Part shown: piece by piece, positions 63,248 through 64,000 of the stretch
Position numbering within the stretch: the stretch's first letter is position 1
How the letters are laid out: the number at the start of each line of letters is the position of its first letter
Source: Patiriisocius sp047731265
GTDB lineage: Bacteria > Bacteroidota > Bacteroidia > Flavobacteriales > Flavobacteriaceae
DNA: 64,000 bases
Reading direction: 5' to 3'
NCBI RefSeq assembly: GCF_047731265.1
Contig: NZ_CP159835.1
Location: 62,001 to 126,000 of the forward strand
Translations under genes and position numbers: made by a program
The notes under the pieces: model-generated
What the model was told of the DNA's origin: nothing
What the model saw: only the letters and a program-made list of their open reading frames with translations
Databases searched by the model: none

Positions 63248-63255
63248 CAAAGATA
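63248..63255 (-). promoter_or_regulatory. Probable -7 promoter element of argS
   Basis: TATCTTTG on the minus strand matches TAnnTTTG exactly, giving a leader of only about 13 bases. No TTG is seen at the expected distance upstream. Confidence 0.5.
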
Positions 63256-63297
63256 CTGTTATAAGTTGATTTTCATAAAAAAGAATAAGAGCCGCTT

Positions 63298-63584
63298 ATG
63301 AGCAAAGAATACAATTTGTTGAGGTTAAAGTTACATTTCCAAATAACAACAATAGTGCTGCGCCAATAGCGGTATTGCTTAAGGAACGAGAAAACCACTT
63401 TAACAACCCTTCAGTCCGCGTTTTCATCGGTACTCCTGAACCTTTAACAATTGTCATTTCTGAAACAACTACGTATGCAGAAGATCGAACTTTGACTGGA
63501 CAAGCAATTTTTGAGGTGCCAGTCATTATCCATTTAGGTGTTAAAGATCCTGATACTATACTTACAGAATCTAATATTACCTAA
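63298..63584 (+). pseudogene. Small hypothetical protein gene, possibly frameshifted
   Basis: From the ATG at 63298 (MSKEYNLL) the frame soon ends. If one T is added to the AATTTG run near 63315, the frame continues as FVEVKVTFPNNNNSAAPIAV, LLKERENHFNNPSVRVFIGT, IVISETTTYAEDRTLTG and on to the stop at 63584, about 95 residues. The protein has a regular beta-strand pattern and no family I recognise. Without the frameshift only a short TTG-started ORF (63375) remains. It is divergent from argS. Confidence 0.4.
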
Positions 63585-63667
63585 ACCGTTCTAAGTTCTT
63601 CTTATCATGCTAATACAAAGATTTTAACAATTCATATGTGTCATTTATAAACACGTATAAAACACCC

Positions 63668-63700
63668 AATAAAATACCTGCTTAGGGAGGGTATTTTATT
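63668..63700. terminator. Hairpin upstream of right-edge gene
   Basis: AATAAAATACC (63668-63678) and GGTATTTTATT (63690-63700) form a perfect 11-base-pair stem with an 11-base loop. It probably ends the transcript of the small ORF at 63.3-63.58 kb. Confidence 0.6.
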
Positions 63701-63710
63701 GTAAGATAGA

Positions 63711-63718
63711 TATCTTTG
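63711..63718 (+). promoter_or_regulatory. Possible -7 element near right-edge gene
   Basis: TATCTTTG matches the TAnnTTTG consensus, but its distance of 3 bases to the ATG would make the transcript leaderless, and no TTG is found 19 bases upstream. Confidence 0.3.
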
Positions 63719-63721
63719 TAT

Positions 63722-64000
63722 ATGCTCGTAAACGTATCCTACAACAACAAACAGACTGCCAACAAAATTGACGTCGAATTAGGTAATCCTTTTACTTTAA
63801 AAGAGCGTTTTAAAATGAAAGGCATTGGCTCGACAAAACTTATTATCACTAATACTAGTGTAGAAATAAACAACCTTCTAATCCTCGACAACAATAGAAA
63901 CCAATGTAATATAGAGATGCGCCCTAAGGGAATCATTGTTGGTTTTAGATCTTTATTAGAAAGCTATGCGTTGATAATACCTTATTATAAATTAGTCCTC
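63722..64000 (+). CDS. Hypothetical protein, 3' truncated by window edge
   Basis: The frame is open from the ATG at 63722 to the end of the window, giving 93 residues that begin MLVNVSYNNKQTANKIDVEL and contain FRMKGIGST-like FKMKGIGSTKLIIT and IEMRPKGIIVGFRS. No catalytic motif is visible. The arrangement of beta-strands may be a small PH-like or lipid-binding fold, but this is a guess. The gene continues past the right edge. Confidence 0.55.
   Translation, partial: MLVNVSYNNKQTANKIDVELGNPFTLKERFKMKGIGSTKLIITNTSVEINNLLILDNNRNQCNIEMRPKGIIVGFRSLLESYALIIPYYKLVL

Overview
The window is AT-rich chromosomal DNA from a member of the Bacteroidota, most likely a (probably marine) Flavobacteriaceae species. 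The evidence is the Flavobacteriaceae-type housekeeping genes, three giant secreted proteins with type IX secretion (T9SS) C-terminal signals, an ECF sigma/FecR/TonB-dependent receptor cassette, a THX-type small ribosomal protein, and promoters of the Bacteroidota form TTTG-N19-TAnnTTTG. Genus cannot be decided from the sequence alone.

Layout. 0-3.5 kb: the end of a tryptophan operon (trpC partial, trpF, trpB, trpA), then a tiny unannotated ribosomal protein THX gene. 3.5-10.4 kb: housekeeping genes (UDG-like protein, yaaA, rluD-type pseudouridine synthase, PASTA protein, ddl, coaD, rpsT, tRNA-Glu, proS). 10.5-13.2 kb: a Gly/Arg-rich lipoprotein and a FadL-like outer-membrane protein. 13.3-29.0 kb: two adjacent giant T9SS type B proteins. 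They share an almost identical 5.83-kb 3' part and have unrelated N-termini; the second copy is split by a one-base deletion. 29-39 kb: folE, cysS, yidD, lgt, a DUF192 lipoprotein, secDF, a secreted protein with a SecD-like region, and mdh. 39-47.9 kb: gyrB, a DUF2911 protein, queE, a RidA-family lipoprotein gene with an amber stop, a HerA-like ATPase, a lipoprotein, and a VOC/AI-2E/DCC operon. 48-49.3 kb: a decayed class C serine hydrolase. 49.4-56.4 kb: a T9SS type A protein, folD, ffh and a secreted amidohydrolase. 56.5-57.0 kb: a broken lipoprotein gene. 57.2-61.3 kb: sigma factor, FecR and TonB receptor. 61.4-64 kb: argS, a small possibly frameshifted ORF and a right-edge partial ORF.

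How it fits together. Much of the window is core metabolism and translation. The accessory interest lies in envelope biology. SecDF, Lgt and YidD serve export, lipoprotein modification and membrane insertion, while the T9SS cargo, lipoproteins and TonB receptor are their clients. The most unusual structure is the 7.7-kb tandem duplication of a giant repetitive adhesin-like gene. It has three nested levels of repetition: modules of about 90 residues, a six-module block, and the whole 3' gene part.

Several genes are broken (ridA-like, serine hydrolase, one lipoprotein, adhesin copy 2, a small ORF near argS). Some breaks lie in or next to homopolymers and could be sequencing errors. Others are in-frame stop codons and look like real decay. 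No CRISPR array, insertion sequence, rRNA or prophage was seen.
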